Source of the DNA: Coriaria nepalensis
Lineage: Eukaryota > Streptophyta > Magnoliopsida > Cucurbitales > Coriariaceae
Length of the DNA: 64,000 bases
Assembly (NCBI GenBank): GCA_027186245.1
Contig: CP114500.1
Span: forward strand, 7,574,001-7,638,000
Direction: 5' to 3'
Shown: positions 1 through 16,409 of the stretch, piece after piece
Numbering within the stretch: position 1 is the stretch's first letter
Layout of the letters: each line of letters opens with the position of its first letter
Translations under genes and position numbers: made by a program
Notes under the pieces: model-generated
Databases searched by the model: none
The model's input: the letters and a program-made list of their open reading frames with translations, nothing else
Told to the model about the DNA's origin: nothing

Positions 1-88
1 TCATTATATTATAACAATTTTTATGATTATGATAATGTTTGATTTGTCGGATGATTGTAGACCGTACTGATAGAAGCAGAATTCTTAC

Positions 89-1989
<1,901 letters not shown>

Positions 1990-2441
1990 ATTCAACTAGA
2001 TTGGTCTTCTTCTTTTGTCTTGCAGTTCCTTTCCATGCAAACTCTTTATTTTTATAGACCAAAATAATGGAAGAAAGAGGTAAGTAGTGCATGACTAAAT
2101 TCCGACCATAAAGTCCTATCTAATCTTCTTCTTCTTTTTTCCCTTAAATTATCATTTTCTTAAAAGATTTTGTCCGTCACTTAACTTTTCTTAAATAAAT
2201 TAATTCATTCATCTTTCCTTATCTACATCATTCGATCGCTATCTCCATCACTCGAAATTTATTGTCTCTGCCATGCCAACTTTGTCGTCGCCGCTGTCCC
2301 GTACCTCTTCCTCTCTCTCTCTCTCTTTCAACCAGATTCAAATATGGGTTTTTTTTTTTGTGGGTGGAAAGAAGAGAGAGAGAGGTCGGGTCAGCGACGA
2401 TTATGGAGTTGGGATGACAACAATGAAAGAGTTTGGATGAT

Positions 2442-3045
2442 GAGAAATTATTTCCTAAGTATATAGTTTAACAATCACCATCTAGTCTATCCAGTCAAAT
2501 AATGCCATGTAGGAAAGAAACAATCCTCGTATTAACTCGACATCTCCGGCGACAACTTTTTTTTAATACTTTCTCTCTCCGCCTTTATGAAGGCAAAAAT
2601 GGCACTTCTCTTTAGCGAAAGATCGTTCGACCTCAAAGGTTCACGCATGCTATAAAGGTTCCACCTTTGAGAAGCCGTTTATTTTTATTTCTTTTTTTCT
2701 TTTTCGTTAGTGAAGAGAGTTCGATCCCAAGAGATTCCTGCCATTTTTGGGTTATCTAGCTTTCTTCGATTTATGGAATTTCTTCCCCTTGTCTTCGCAA
2801 TTGATGGACCGGGTTTATTCATTCTTGTTTCTGTTTGTCTACTTTCTGGTACTGGTTTCATCTTTTCCTAGCAACAAAAATGGCTTCTAAAAGGTGGAAC
2901 TATTGAGGTCGAACTCTCTTCACTAGAGAAAAACGCCATCTTTGTAATCTGAAAGGAAATGTCCAGTCAGCATGAGGATTATTTCTTTCCTACACGCTAG
3001 GAAGGTGATGACTGTTAAACTATACCCACACAATAATTTCTCCTG
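2442..3045. mobile_element. Non-autonomous DNA transposon with long terminal inverted repeats (MULE/MITE-like)
   Basis: The two ends are long imperfect inverted copies. The left end, starting gagaaattatttcc and then tatagtttaacaatcacc near 2463, matches the reverse complement of the right end, which holds tatagtttaaca near 3024 and ends aataatttctcctg. The match continues inward through gtaggaaagaaa, tcgacctca and gttccacctttgagaagcc blocks, giving arms of about 200-280 bp around a T-rich centre. A 7-bp direct repeat, ggatgat, flanks it at 2435-2441 and 3046-3052 as a probable target-site duplication. It has no transposase ORF. Long TIRs suggest a Mutator-like non-autonomous element, but the superfamily assignment is inference. 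It lies between the two GH1 genes, upstream of the intact one. Confidence 0.72.
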
Positions 3046-3052
3046 GGATGAT

Positions 3053-3898
3053 AGCAATGGTAGTAAGAAAACGTGAATAAAAAGAAGAAGAATGGTGAAA
3101 AAAAAAAAATCAATTATATTATATGCATTGATAAAGCCACGTGGAACTATCAGGATTACAGCCCCACATTATTTGGAAATAATGTTAGAGTAAAATTTTA
3201 TATTTTCAATTTATTTCTTAAAAATAATAAAATAGAATATCGAGATTTATTAATTAAACTAAATTTTATATTCGATAACAAAGAAATTATCAATAATGAA
3301 AAATGGGTATAATACAGCTAGTTTACATAATGCAAGTTTACAGCACAAGTCAAATCGTGGGCCACGACGTAAGGCAGAGGCTTGGTGGGTGCACTGGGTG
3401 GTACTGGTCTAGAGGGGGGTAAGAAGAGACACAAATGATACGATTTCAATTTACATATTCATATCCAGAATGATTACAATAGTTTCAGTAACGGAGACAA
3501 ATCCCAGCTGTCACATTAATTCGTTTCCAACTTTCCACGTCTCGTATCATCCAACCATCAGATAAAATTGCATAAATGGAAATCATAAGCGTACGATTGT
3601 CATGTGATCATCATCTGCATTTTCCCTATCAATCAATCGAATCTCAGTATGGACCTTACTTTTTAATTACTCTGTACTCTCTGTACTCTGTCAGTCTGGC
3701 TCGCACATGGTCCAATTAATTCACATGCTGATTTGATTTCAATAAAATATAAATAAATCTTCAAAATATCTTTTTTTTTTTTTTTTTTTTTTTTTTCTGA
3801 ATAAAGGCAAGACATTTTTCTGAGGGTTACAGGTAGATTGGAAAACAAATTAAAAATTAAAGAGGGATCAGTATTAATTAACGAAGAAAACTCTTGAA
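3053..3898. other. Intergenic between the GH1 genes
   Basis: Downstream of the inverted-repeat element and of the 3' end of the second GH1 gene. AT-rich, with a poly-T tract at about 3771-3797. No coding potential recognised. Confidence 0.6.
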
Positions 3899-6431
<2,533 letters not shown>

Positions 6432-7151
6432 GATTGGAAGTTTTTTTGTTGTTGTAAATTTGAATCTTGTCTTGAGAGGGAGTCAGAAAATGACTGGCAT
6501 GATCTAGTTGCTTTCTTATACATGTAAATTATGCTAAAAAGACAGAAGAGTAATAATATAGGGAGAAATCAGTTTAGCAATTAAATAAAGTAAGGTTATG
6601 GTTTCCTTAATTTCCAATCAGAGCATCAACTTTATAGAAAGGTGGGTATAAAGTTGGTTCCCTGATTTTTAGATTAATTTAAGTTGGGCCATTTAGAAAA
6701 GATGAGAGGAAGAGAAAATAATAGTTATTTTTCTCACCTTTTTCTTTTTCCCATTTGGAGTTCCAAGAATATCAAGAGGGAAAAGGGAAGACAATGATGT
6801 GATTAAATTCCATTACAATGAAAAGTAAACAAAATTGACAGTTTCATTTTTGGTAAATGTATATAACATCTGTGTTGGTATAACACATCAATGTCATGTA
6901 TCCAAATCCAGAGGATCTGAGAAATAAAAAACCCAAGAATAAAAACAGGACAGGATGGCAGAACCAAAGAAGGATCGGATAGTTCCCCAGATGATAGATA
7001 GATTATGTTTTCCCAGCTGATATTCATGCCAAAATTCAACAACTCTGCTCCAACCAATCATATCTGTTACCATAAAAACCTTTGCAATGCACAAACCAAA
7101 ATCACAGGCATAACAGTCTGTAAGAACTTGATTCTTTCCAGATTTTGATGA
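6432..7151. other. Intergenic: GH1 pseudogene promoter side and BCD1 3' side
   Basis: Upstream of the second GH1 copy and downstream of the BCD1-type gene stop. AT-rich; the part next to 7151 is probably the 3' UTR of the latter. No further gene recognised. Confidence 0.5.
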
Positions 7152-8810
7152 TTAGTCCAGAATTTCTCCTTCCTCCAACTCTTCTTCTACTTCCACTTCC
7201 TTGGCAAAAATACTTTCCAAATCAAGAAACTCATCAGGGTTTAACTGTGCGATGAGATCTGAATATGTATCTATCAACCCTTGATCAAAATCAAACTCTA
7301 AATCGTCAAAAATTCCCTGTCCACTATTCATTTGGGCGGAATGTGAACCATTCCCTGCCACAATTTCACGCGACACATCTGATGAGTTATTCATTACCTC
7401 ATCATTGGTCTTCGTTTGGCATGGAACTTTCTTCTGGGGGCTTAAATTCATATGCTTCTTCAGGTCAAATACCTGAGTATCCAAGGAGTTGTTATCTTCT
7501 TCTATTTCCTCCTCTTTAAAGGCAACAGCCTCTGGCATCATATGATCATTGCTTTCAGTTTTCTTCAGCTCCGGTCTGTTACCAATCACAGGATAGGAAT
7601 CTTTAACAATTTTGAAATCAAGACTATGTGATGGTAGGAATACATATATAATAGGGTATTCCAGAATAACTAAATCCGAAAATTGTTGCCAGATCGGTGA
7701 CTTTATGTCCAATTCCCGGAATGCTGACTTTTCCTGTAAATCAGAAAAGTTCCTTAAGATTTGGCCCAAAATAAAAAGAAAAAGAACAGTTCCTTAAGAA
7801 ACCAAACCAAAAGTCCTTGCTCGAAAGCATATTAAACTTGCAAATGAAATTGGGATTAAACTAGATTCAAGGGAAATTTAAGACCTTCGGAAATTTCCGG
7901 ACATAGAACTTGAGGCTGTCAAGCTGCTCCTCACAAAATTTACTAAGTTGATGCTTCCATGGACCGGGTTTTAGATGCTGTTCGATTACGGAAGAAAGGG
8001 TTCTGTTGTCATTCACCCTGCAGAAAAGAATGAAACCTCTTCAGTTGTCAAAGTGGAAAGAATAGATATGAAATAAGCAATCTCCTTAAAACTTAGTTAA
8101 GTAAGATAGCTCACCCATGGTCAACTATAACAGTATCTGTGGAGTGAAACTGCCACTCAATTGTCCAAACGATAGATTTCTTCCTGGAATAAGCCATCCA
8201 TAAAATCAGAGATTGTAGTGAGCTCACTGCACAGATCAACAAATAGCTGAAAGCAAAAGAACTAACCTTTGATCATATCGAGTTTTATTTAGCTCCCTCT
8301 TGGCCATTCCGGTAGAAAGAAACAGAACTTTTGTCCGTGATTTAGCAGCAGCTTTTCGAAGACTCTGAAGGGGAAATGGTAGTTTATGGTGAATTGGTGG
8401 AGGATGGGGGCACAGCTTTTTCCTCAATCTTTGAGCCGATTCAGAAATCCTCTTCACTTCCTCTAGCAAGTTATAATCTACACATTTTTTTTCCAAAAAA
8501 GATTAAAAAAAAAAAAGGAAATGACATGTTTTCACAAACTAATTCAAGCAGATTGAACTCCGATTCTGAAAATTAAAGAGGAAAATAGAAGCTGAAAAAA
8601 AAAAAGAAAAGGCGAACCAGAGAGGAGGCGATTATCGTCGAATTCACAGAGGGGGACAAACTGAGTCCGAGTCCTCTTTCCCGTACAGCCATGGCGAAGC
8701 TTGTGAGCTTTGACGCAAGAAAGACTGCAAGAGCGAAAGGAGCAGCCAGGACATTTATACTTTGAAGGATTTGTTTTACACTCTTGGCAGAGCAATGCTT
8801 CTTCTTCCAT
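7152..8810 (-). CDS. BCD1: Box C/D snoRNA protein 1 (BCD1/ZNHIT6-like), HIT zinc finger
   Basis: Five exons, 8618-8810, 8267-8477, 8115-8183, 7885-8017 and 7152-7733, join in frame to 1188 nt (395 aa). The N-terminus (about residues 5-40) is a zf-HIT domain with paired cysteines, CQEC, CPGC, CSLSC, then H and HGC. It is followed by the conserved region LRKKLCPHPPP, ELNKTRYDQRKK, VWTIEWQFH and KFYVRKFPK. The C-terminus is acidic (EVEVEEELEEGEILD). In yeast and animals BCD1/ZNHIT6 is a nuclear factor that helps load NOP58 and SNU13 during box C/D snoRNP assembly. The same role here is inference from the family. It is divergent from the kinase gene that begins near 9.3 kb, so the two may share the 8811-9300 promoter. 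Confidence 0.9.
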
Positions 8811-9339
8811 TTTGCGGTTCGAGTTCGTTGAAGCTACTTCTTCTCAGTCCTCCATTTTTAAGAGCGAGAAAGAGAGAAAGACCTTTTTTCCTCTGGTTTT
8901 TGTGGGAAGAGATTAGGGTTTATGAAACGGCGTTTTCTGGTACACTAGTTATTTTCATTTTATCTTTTGCCACGGTTTTTTCCCTCCGGTCAATACAAGG
9001 ATCCACTGGATATAACCAATAATTGCTTGCCACGTCACCGAATCCAGATCAAAATATAAGAATTGTTTTAAAGTTATTACACAACGTTTATGAACTTTTT
9101 TATTTGTCGTCTTTTCAAGACGGCACGTCGGAGGGGAAAAAAAAAAAAAAATTCTATTCCTTATAATCTAATTTGTAATTTACTAATTTAGCCTCCCCTC
9201 TAATTTAGTAATTTGGTGTGGTTGTACCAGAAAAAGAAAGAAAGAAAAATAAATAAATAAATAAATAAATAAAAGAAAAAAGAAATTACCTACAGAGTTC
9301 TACACCATCGTCCATCTTAGACAAAAAGGCACTCTGTAT
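8811..9339. promoter_or_regulatory. Putative bidirectional promoter, BCD1 / NAK kinase
   Basis: A gap of about 0.5 kb between two head-to-head genes. It holds a CT-rich leader, a poly-A tract and an (AAAT)n stretch near 9250-9273. The tatataaa at about 9335-9341 could be the TATA box of the kinase transcript. Shared regulation is inference from geometry. Confidence 0.4.
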
Positions 9340-9517
9340 ATAAACCTCTGAGCCTTCCATTTCCTACCTCCCTCCCTTTCTCTCTCTCTCTCGGGTGTGG
9401 AAATCTCGATCTTAGCTTTCGGGATCAGCTGAGTTGCGTACTGTTTAAGATTCTGATTAGCTTCATTTACACGCTTCACTTTCTTCATCTCTCATTCTTT
9501 CCTTCTCTTTCTACCAG

Positions 9518-10232
9518 GTAACGATCACCACAAGCTTCGATTTTAGCATTTATGGACGTTTTGATAACTTTAAGCTTCTGATTTGGTGTTTTTGGTAATC
9601 GTATCGAGAAGTTGGCTTAAATAGCTGCTACAGGAGTCAGAGTTTTTAATTTTTTGTTTTTGATTCGTTGTTTGAAATCCTAGCTTCCGATCTTCTTCCT
9701 CGCGGTGGTCATTGAATTTTGATCCGGATTTCTGTAGATCTTTAGGCTTTGGTGCATGTTCTTGGATTGCGTTATTGTAGGTTTTGCTTTTTACTTGAAG
9801 TTTAGACCTTCGTCAGCGTAAATTGGCTTTTGAGGTTTGGGTATGGATCTATAGCTACAGATCCATTTACACTTCATTCGTTGTAGTCTCACTACAATAA
9901 GATCTGTATGGAACGAATATACAACTTTTTTTTTTTTCCCCCGATTGAGGATTTGGGCATCAAGTTTAGTAGCTGCTTAAGTGTGTGATACCGTATCTTA
10001 AGATTGGCTAGTTATGTTCACATTGATTGTAAATTCCGTGCGTTTCTGTGCGGCTTCATTGATCATCAAGGCATACTTAATTCAACATGAATTTGGTGTT
10101 AGATTGTTAATGCCATAGGTTATTTGATTTCTTCTTAGCCACCTTTTAGTTTCATTGGATCGTCTATTTTTTTTTTAATAATAATAATCAATGCAAAAAG
10201 TAATAAGATGTTGACTATTGTGTTCCATGCAG
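9518..10232 (+). other. 5' UTR intron of the NAK-like kinase
   Basis: A CT-rich leader ending ctaccag|gtaacgatc (donor at 9518) and an acceptor ccatgcag|tgttg (exon from 10233) bracket 715 bp of T-rich sequence just upstream of the ATG at 10265. Long first introns in the 5' UTR are common in plant housekeeping genes and often raise expression. Inferred from splice signals only. Confidence 0.55.
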
Positions 10233-10264
10233 TGTTGTTTTCTCTCTCAATTTCATTTCCAAAC

Positions 10265-13193
10265 ATGTGGAGATTTAAGCCTTTCATGCATAAAGAACCG
10301 ACCGGCCTCGAAGGTCGTTCAATTGATGTTGGCAATCTTAAGATTCAGGTCCGCAATGCCATTGCTGAGGGTGGGTTCTCTTGTGTCTACTTAGCAACAC
10401 CTGTACATGGATCAAAGCAGTATGCTTTGAAGCACATTATATGCAATGATGAAGAGTCCCTGGAATTGGTGACAAAGGAGATTTCAGTAATGAAGTCTCT
10501 AAGAGGACACCCCAATGTTGTGAGACTTTATGCTCATACTATCTTAGATATGGGGCGGACAAAGGAAGCTTTCCTTGTGATGGAATTTTGTGAGAAGTCT
10601 CTGGTTAATGTGCTGGAAAGCAGGGGAGCTGGGTATTTTGATGAGAAACAGGTCCTTGCAATCTTCAGAGACGTGTGTAATGCAGTTTTTGCTATGCATT
10701 GCCAATCCCCATCAATCGCTCACAGGTAAAGGTGTTTTCTAGGAGAAACTAGGAGAAAACCCAGGCTGTCTCTACTTCTATCCATTTTTTATCTTACAAA
10801 AGTTGAAAATTAGAGTTTCATCGTTCTTCATGCTGGTTGACAGAATTGACATGAGTCACTTGATACTCCCTGCTAGCTGTTTTTCTAAATGGATTATGTA
10901 TTACAGTGCAGAAAGGAGATCTAACTAAGTTCAAATGGATTAGAAATGCCCATTCATGACACATTATTGCTTTATTCGTTAGCTCTACTCACCTAGCCTC
11001 TAAATAATTTCTAATGCTAGGTTATATTTGCCAGGGATTTGAAAGCTGAAAATGTACTGCTTGGACCAGATGGATTGTGGAAGTTATGTGACTTTGGGAG
11101 CACCTCTACGAATCACAAGTGCTTTGTGAAGCCAGAGGAAATGGGCATTGAAGAAGACAACATCAGGAAACACACTACTCCTGCCTATAGAGCTCCCGAG
11201 GTTGAACAAAGACCCTTTTTTTTTTAATTTTTTTTTTTTTGATGTGAATGTATAATCCTTCCACCAATGATGTAGATGTGGGATCTTTTCCGAAGAGAAC
11301 TTATAAATGAGAAGGTTGACATTTGGGTAAGTTCACTGGAAACGTTGATTCTGTATGAATTTCAGTAATTTTCAATTTTTCTTTGGATGTGCAATGGGAA
11401 CTGTCGCGTTACACTGCAGGCTCTTGGATGCCTTCTCTTCCGCATATGCTACTTCAAAAGCGCATTTGATGGAGAGTCTAAACTGCAAATCTTAAATGGA
11501 AACTATCGCATCCCAGACTTGCCCAAATACAGCTCGTCCGTTACAGACCTAATTAAGGACATGCTCCAAGCTTCACCAAATGACAGACCTGACATCACGC
11601 AGGCAAGCATTTTGCTTGATTGGCCATTCATCTCCATGAACTTAGGTTAGTTTAGATTGTTCATGCCCATGGAAATATTAAGTCCATGATTCTAACTTTC
11701 CTTCTTTCCGTTCCGACATGGATCATTTCCATGTTGTAGGTGTGGTTTCGTGTTAATGAGCAGTTACCTGTTGGGTCCCAGAAATCATTACCTGATCAGC
11801 CGCCTGAAATGCAATCCAATGACGCACAAGAGGGTGAGTCCACATCCTTCAATAGTTTCTGTGAAATCTTTTATTTTGCAGGCAAGTTATTATCAAATTT
11901 TGACCTTGCTGGATATGAATCTGATAGCCCTCTAATCCTGGAATTTCAGTAGTTGTTGAAATATTTGAATGTTGCTTTCCATTTTGAAGTGATTTGATGT
12001 TCTTAAAAAATCTGCAGGCATTCCAAAGCCAGTAAACAAAACACCTCCAATTAATCGGAGGAGCCCACAGCATGAACTTTCACCTGGAGAACAGACAAGA
12101 AATTCTTCACAAGCATCACATGCTTCTTCTACAATAGAAGGTGGAGGGAAGCTTGGTGCTTTCTGGTCCACTCAACATGCGCATGATTCTCTTGCTGATA
12201 CGGACAATAATGGACCTAAGTTTGACGATGAAACTACGCATAGCACATCACAACGTGAAAGGGTCAGTACAGATAATAATCCTTTCCCCAAGAACACTAG
12301 AGTTTCTAAAGAACAAAATGTACGACACAACAGTAAGTCACACAGGCCTGAGGTTGGCTCCTCCAAGGACTTTGAATTGAGCTTTTTCCAGAAGGATCAA
12401 AACTCTACCTCTGAGAAGCCAAAAGCATTAAAAACTGAAAACACGAGTTTCCAGGATGAGGCTTTTAATTCTTTTGTCGCTGAATTTGACACTAACAAAG
12501 TCAGCAGTGGGATTGGTAATAGCAAATTTGGAAAGGAAGAAGCGTTGGAGGCAGAAATAGAGAAGCTGAAAGAACAACTGAAGCAGGCCAACATAGAGAA
12601 GTCCGAAATAACATCCAAATATGAAAAGCTAGCCGCTATTTGTAGATCACAAAGGCAGGAAATACAAGAGCTTAATCAAGCACTTGCTTCTAAATCTCCA
12701 TCACCAAGTAAAGACGCAATCAAAAACCAAACTTTGACAGAATATCAGACTTCTTCTATTCCTATGGTAATTACATTATATACCACCTACTCTCACCCAT
12801 TTACTCAAAATTCTTGTTTAATCTTGTAACTGACAGTACTTATCTGTTTTACAGAGAAGAGATGGAAACCTCGAGCAAAAGAAATCTAGTAGAGTCGCTT
12901 CGAGCACAGAGCCATGGCAGGCATTTTCAGAAGAGTCCAAGTCCCGACATTCTGTTCCAATAAACAAAACCAAATCTGTTAGGACAAGAAACAGTCACCA
13001 AAACAAGCCAGGTGGTCAAGTAAATGCTAGCTCTAACTCATGGGGTTTTGAATCAGAAAGTTTTGCTGCCATTCCTGCTGGTGCTCCTCACTTATCAGGA
13101 CCCAAGCAAGAAAGTACTTCTCTACGATTTGAGGAAGCAAAGATTGTGGAAAACAAGCCAGCTTCTCAGCCAGCTGGATGGGCGGGTTTTTAA
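10265..13193 (+). CDS. NAK/AAK1-GAK-like Ser/Thr protein kinase
   Basis: Exons 10265-10725, 11035-11200, 11276-11326, 11420-11602, 11740-11833, 12018-12766 and 12855-13193 (stop 13191-13193) join in frame. The kinase domain (about residues 27-290) has the Gly loop AEGGFSCVYLA, the ATP-binding Lys in YALKHI, the HRDLKAENVLL catalytic loop, DFGS, and TPAYRAPE. The kinase end, RPDITQVWFRVNEQLP, and the later GAFWSTQHA motif are typical of plant relatives of adaptor-associated kinase, such as At2g32850 (from memory). The tail is long, low in complexity and has a coiled coil (EEALEAEIEKLKEQLKQ). The family phosphorylates clathrin adaptors; that role is inferred. Intron 4 uses a GC donor (11603-11604). 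Confidence 0.92.
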
Positions 13194-13905
13194 ACAAGCC
13201 ATCAAGAAAGCTAACTAGAGCTGTCCGGCAAGAACCCAGAGGTAATTTCATTGTCTAGATTCTGAATGATGGAAATAATGTTGGAAGTATAATACACCTA
13301 TCTAGATGAGAATTCTGAGGTGCTGCTACTGGTCTGAATTCGTAGGCAGTCATCAGTCCGCTTACATTATTACATTATTACATTATTAGTACTTTAGAAA
13401 GAAAGATATGTAACTGTGAAAATGGATTGTTTTGCAAACAATGTTCGACCTTATCCCCTTAAAAATTCTGAGTGCTGTCCTAAAGATTTATGGAGGAACA
13501 CTGTAATTTTCTTGCTCTAAAGTTCCCTTCCCTAGTATAACGAGAATCATCTTGTCGAAACCTTTTGACTCTGGCACGGCATGAAAAACATTCTTTGCAC
13601 GGCATGAATCAGCCTTCCGTGCTTGTTAAATGCACTGGATGACGACATTGAGGAGGATGCTTTCATTATAAAATTGCTCTTAATACATTGAAAAAGTCAT
13701 AGATATATTAGTAAACAGCAGGTAATCCGGTGCTGGCTGGGACCTTAAATTTGACTTTGGCAGAAGAAAACATTATTTATAGAAGTAGTCAGTCTCTCTG
13801 TGAAAGAAAACTCTCTGTCCATGACTTTTCTTTTTCTCTCTCTTCAATCTCTATGAACTTGTCCAAGCCTCAAGCTTGCAAAACAATATCTTCAACCAAA
13901 AAACC
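13194..13905. other. Intergenic: 3' UTR of NAK-like kinase and promoter of LECRK pseudogene
   Basis: Contains a tacattat repeat around 13366-13388 and an AT-rich 3' region. The segment from about 13700, including attatttataga near 13770, looks like the old promoter and leader of the receptor-kinase gene. No separate gene. Confidence 0.5.
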
Positions 13906-16272
13906 ATGGACTCTAAAACTCTTCCTTTCTTCCTTCATTCAGTCTTTCTTCTTCTTTCCCATCCAACTTCAACGTCAAAACTTCCTTCTCCACAACCAAC
14001 CGATCTCCCTGGCAGACATCCCCGAAAGGAGAATTCGCGTTAGGATTTCACCAAGACATCTCCAACAACACCTTCATTCTCTCCATCTGGTTTGCCAAGA
14101 CACCCAAAAAAACCATAGTCTGGTTCGCAAAATATAACTCTGGCTACTTGGCCCCACCTCGGTCTCAAGTTACTCTCACTTCAGCCGGTGAGTTTCTATT
14201 GAAAGACCCGAAAGGAACCCAACTCTGGAAAGCTGACACCAAGGGGACCAAAGCCAAATGTGGTGCTCTGCTCGACAATGACAACTTTCTGCTCCTAGAT
14301 GATAATTACGATTCTATCTGGGAGAGTTTCCATGACCCTTCCGACACGATCTTGCCCGGTCAGACACTAAACATGTTAGCCAACCTCGTATCACGGAAAT
14401 CGACAACGGATTATTCGAACGGTCTGTTCCGGCTCTCTTTGCAGCGTGATAGGAACTTAGTACTTTACCAGAGACCCTTACAAACTTCAGTTGGCTATGA
14501 ATCTTACTGGGCAACCAATTATGTCAATGTCAAATCAGAGTTAATATTTTCAGAAGAAGGTAACCTTTCCCTTATCATGGACTCGAAATATATAAATCTT
14601 GCACCACCAGACCCGGGTTCAAAATCCGAATAATTACATTACTATCTTGCCCGTTTAGATTATGACGGGCTCTTTAGAGTATACAAGTATCCAAGAATGA
14701 AAGAGGATACCAACAGTTGCATTTTGAACTGGGCAGTTGTTCAGAGAATTCCGGATGATATTTGCATCGCTATAGGTGAGGAAATTGGTAGTGGAGCTTG
14801 TGGATTTAATAGCTATTGTCGTCAAGAAAATGGGGAACCTAGCTGTTATTGTCCATCTGGGTATTCTCATACTGATTCCCTACATCCCGAGAAAGGTTGT
14901 AATCCAAACTTTCTGGCACCAAGCTGTCAGAACAACGGATGGGAAATGAATGCTGGGTTGATTGATTTTGTTGAGGTTAATAGTACGGATTGGCCAACTT
15001 CCGATTATGATCTTCAGACATGGAGCGGAATGGATAAGGAGACATGTAAAAGTATATGCAGCAATGATTGTTTTTGTGCTGTTGCGATCTATCGGAACAA
15101 ATCTTGTTGGAAGAAGAAGTTCCCTTGTCAAACGAGAGATTTAACGGGAACGATTCTGTTATTGCTCTAGTCAAGATTCGCTTAGGAAGTGGATCGCCCG
15201 GAGATTCCGAAAAGAATAAGGTTTCTAGTTTAGTGATTGTTGGAGCGGTTTTTCTCGGAAGCTCCGCATTCTTGAACTTCCTTCTTTTGTTGGTTATTCT
15301 TGGTGCTGTTTTCTTGTCTTACCATAAACAGCAGTTGAATTCACAATCAGTGAATCTGAGCTTGTTATCGAGCAATGTGAGAAGCCATACGTACAAGGAG
15401 CTTGAAGGTGCTACGGGTGGGTTCAAGCACATATTGGGAAAAGGAGCTTTCGGGACGGTTTATAAAGGGGTTCTCGCGATGGATAATATGAAGAGATTTG
15501 TCGCCATTAGAAGTTAGCAGAAGAAGCAGAGAAAGAATTCGAAACAGAAGTTCATGTGATTGGACAGACACACCACAAGAACTTGGTCCGTTTGCTTGGT
15601 TTTTGCGACGAAGGTGAGAACCGGCTTCTAGTCTATGAGTACATGAGCAACGGATCTCTAGCAAGCTTTTTGTTCGGGATCTCTAGGCCCGATTGGAACC
15701 AGAGAGTTCAAATTTCTTTCGGGGTTGCTCGAGGGTTAACCTACTTGCATGAAGAGTGTAGCACCCAGATCATTCACTGTGACATCAAACCCCAAAACAT
15801 ACTCTTAGATGATAAATTCACTCCGAGGATATCTGATTTTGGACTGGCTAAGCTTCTATTGGCTGAACAAACCCGAGCAGCTCGAACTATGATAAGAGGA
15901 ACGGTCGGATACTTTGCACCTGAATGGTTCCGAAGAGTGTCTATTACGGTCAAAGTTGACGTTTATAGTTTCGGAGTGGTGCTGCTCGAGATTGTTTGTT
16001 GCAAGTCTTCAATTGCATTTGCAATGGGAAGCCAAGAAGATGAATCGCTTGTCGACTGGGTTTATGATTGCTACAAAGAAAGAAAGTTGGAGAAGCTCGT
16101 GGAGAATGATGAGGAGGCTGCGAATGACATGAAGAGGTTAGAGAGAGTTCTAATGGTTGCAATTTGGTGCATTCAAGAGGATGCTTCTCTTAGACCTTCT
16201 ATGAAGAAGGTTACACAAATGCTCGAAGGAGTTATTGAAGTATCCGTACCCCCTCGCCCTTTCGCTTCTTAG
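13906..16272 (+). pseudogene. G-type lectin S-receptor-like kinase (LECRK3/RLK1 type), disrupted
   Basis: Intronless, as expected for this family. Segments in order: signal peptide from ATG 13906 (frame 1); bulb-lectin domain 14004-14633 (frame 0: GEFALGF, TIVWFAKYNSG, FLLKDPKGTQLW, SFHDPSDTILPGQTL); EGF/PAN-like Cys-rich region 14634-15120 (GACGFNSYC, CSNDCFCAVAIY); transmembrane helix about 15220-15330 (frame 2); kinase with Gly loop LGKGAFGTVYKG; then 15530-16272 (frame 1) with HCDIKPQNILL (non-RD), DFGLAK and GYFAPEW. Lesions: a frame change near 13950-14003, an in-frame taa at 14631-14633, a 1-bp deletion near 15125 (KKFP/LSNERF), and a 1-bp deletion near 15511 in VAI-KKL, at the ATP-binding lysine. 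No full-length receptor can be made. Confidence 0.88.
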
Positions 16273-16409
16273 TTAATTTCCCGAGCATAGAACAACAGGA
16301 TGTAAAGATAATAGGGAAAAAAATAAAATCGAGATTCTTTGATTCTTGTATAAACAAAGATGATGATAGCTATGATAGATCAAAGTTTAACAATTTTATT
16401 TTCTCTCTA

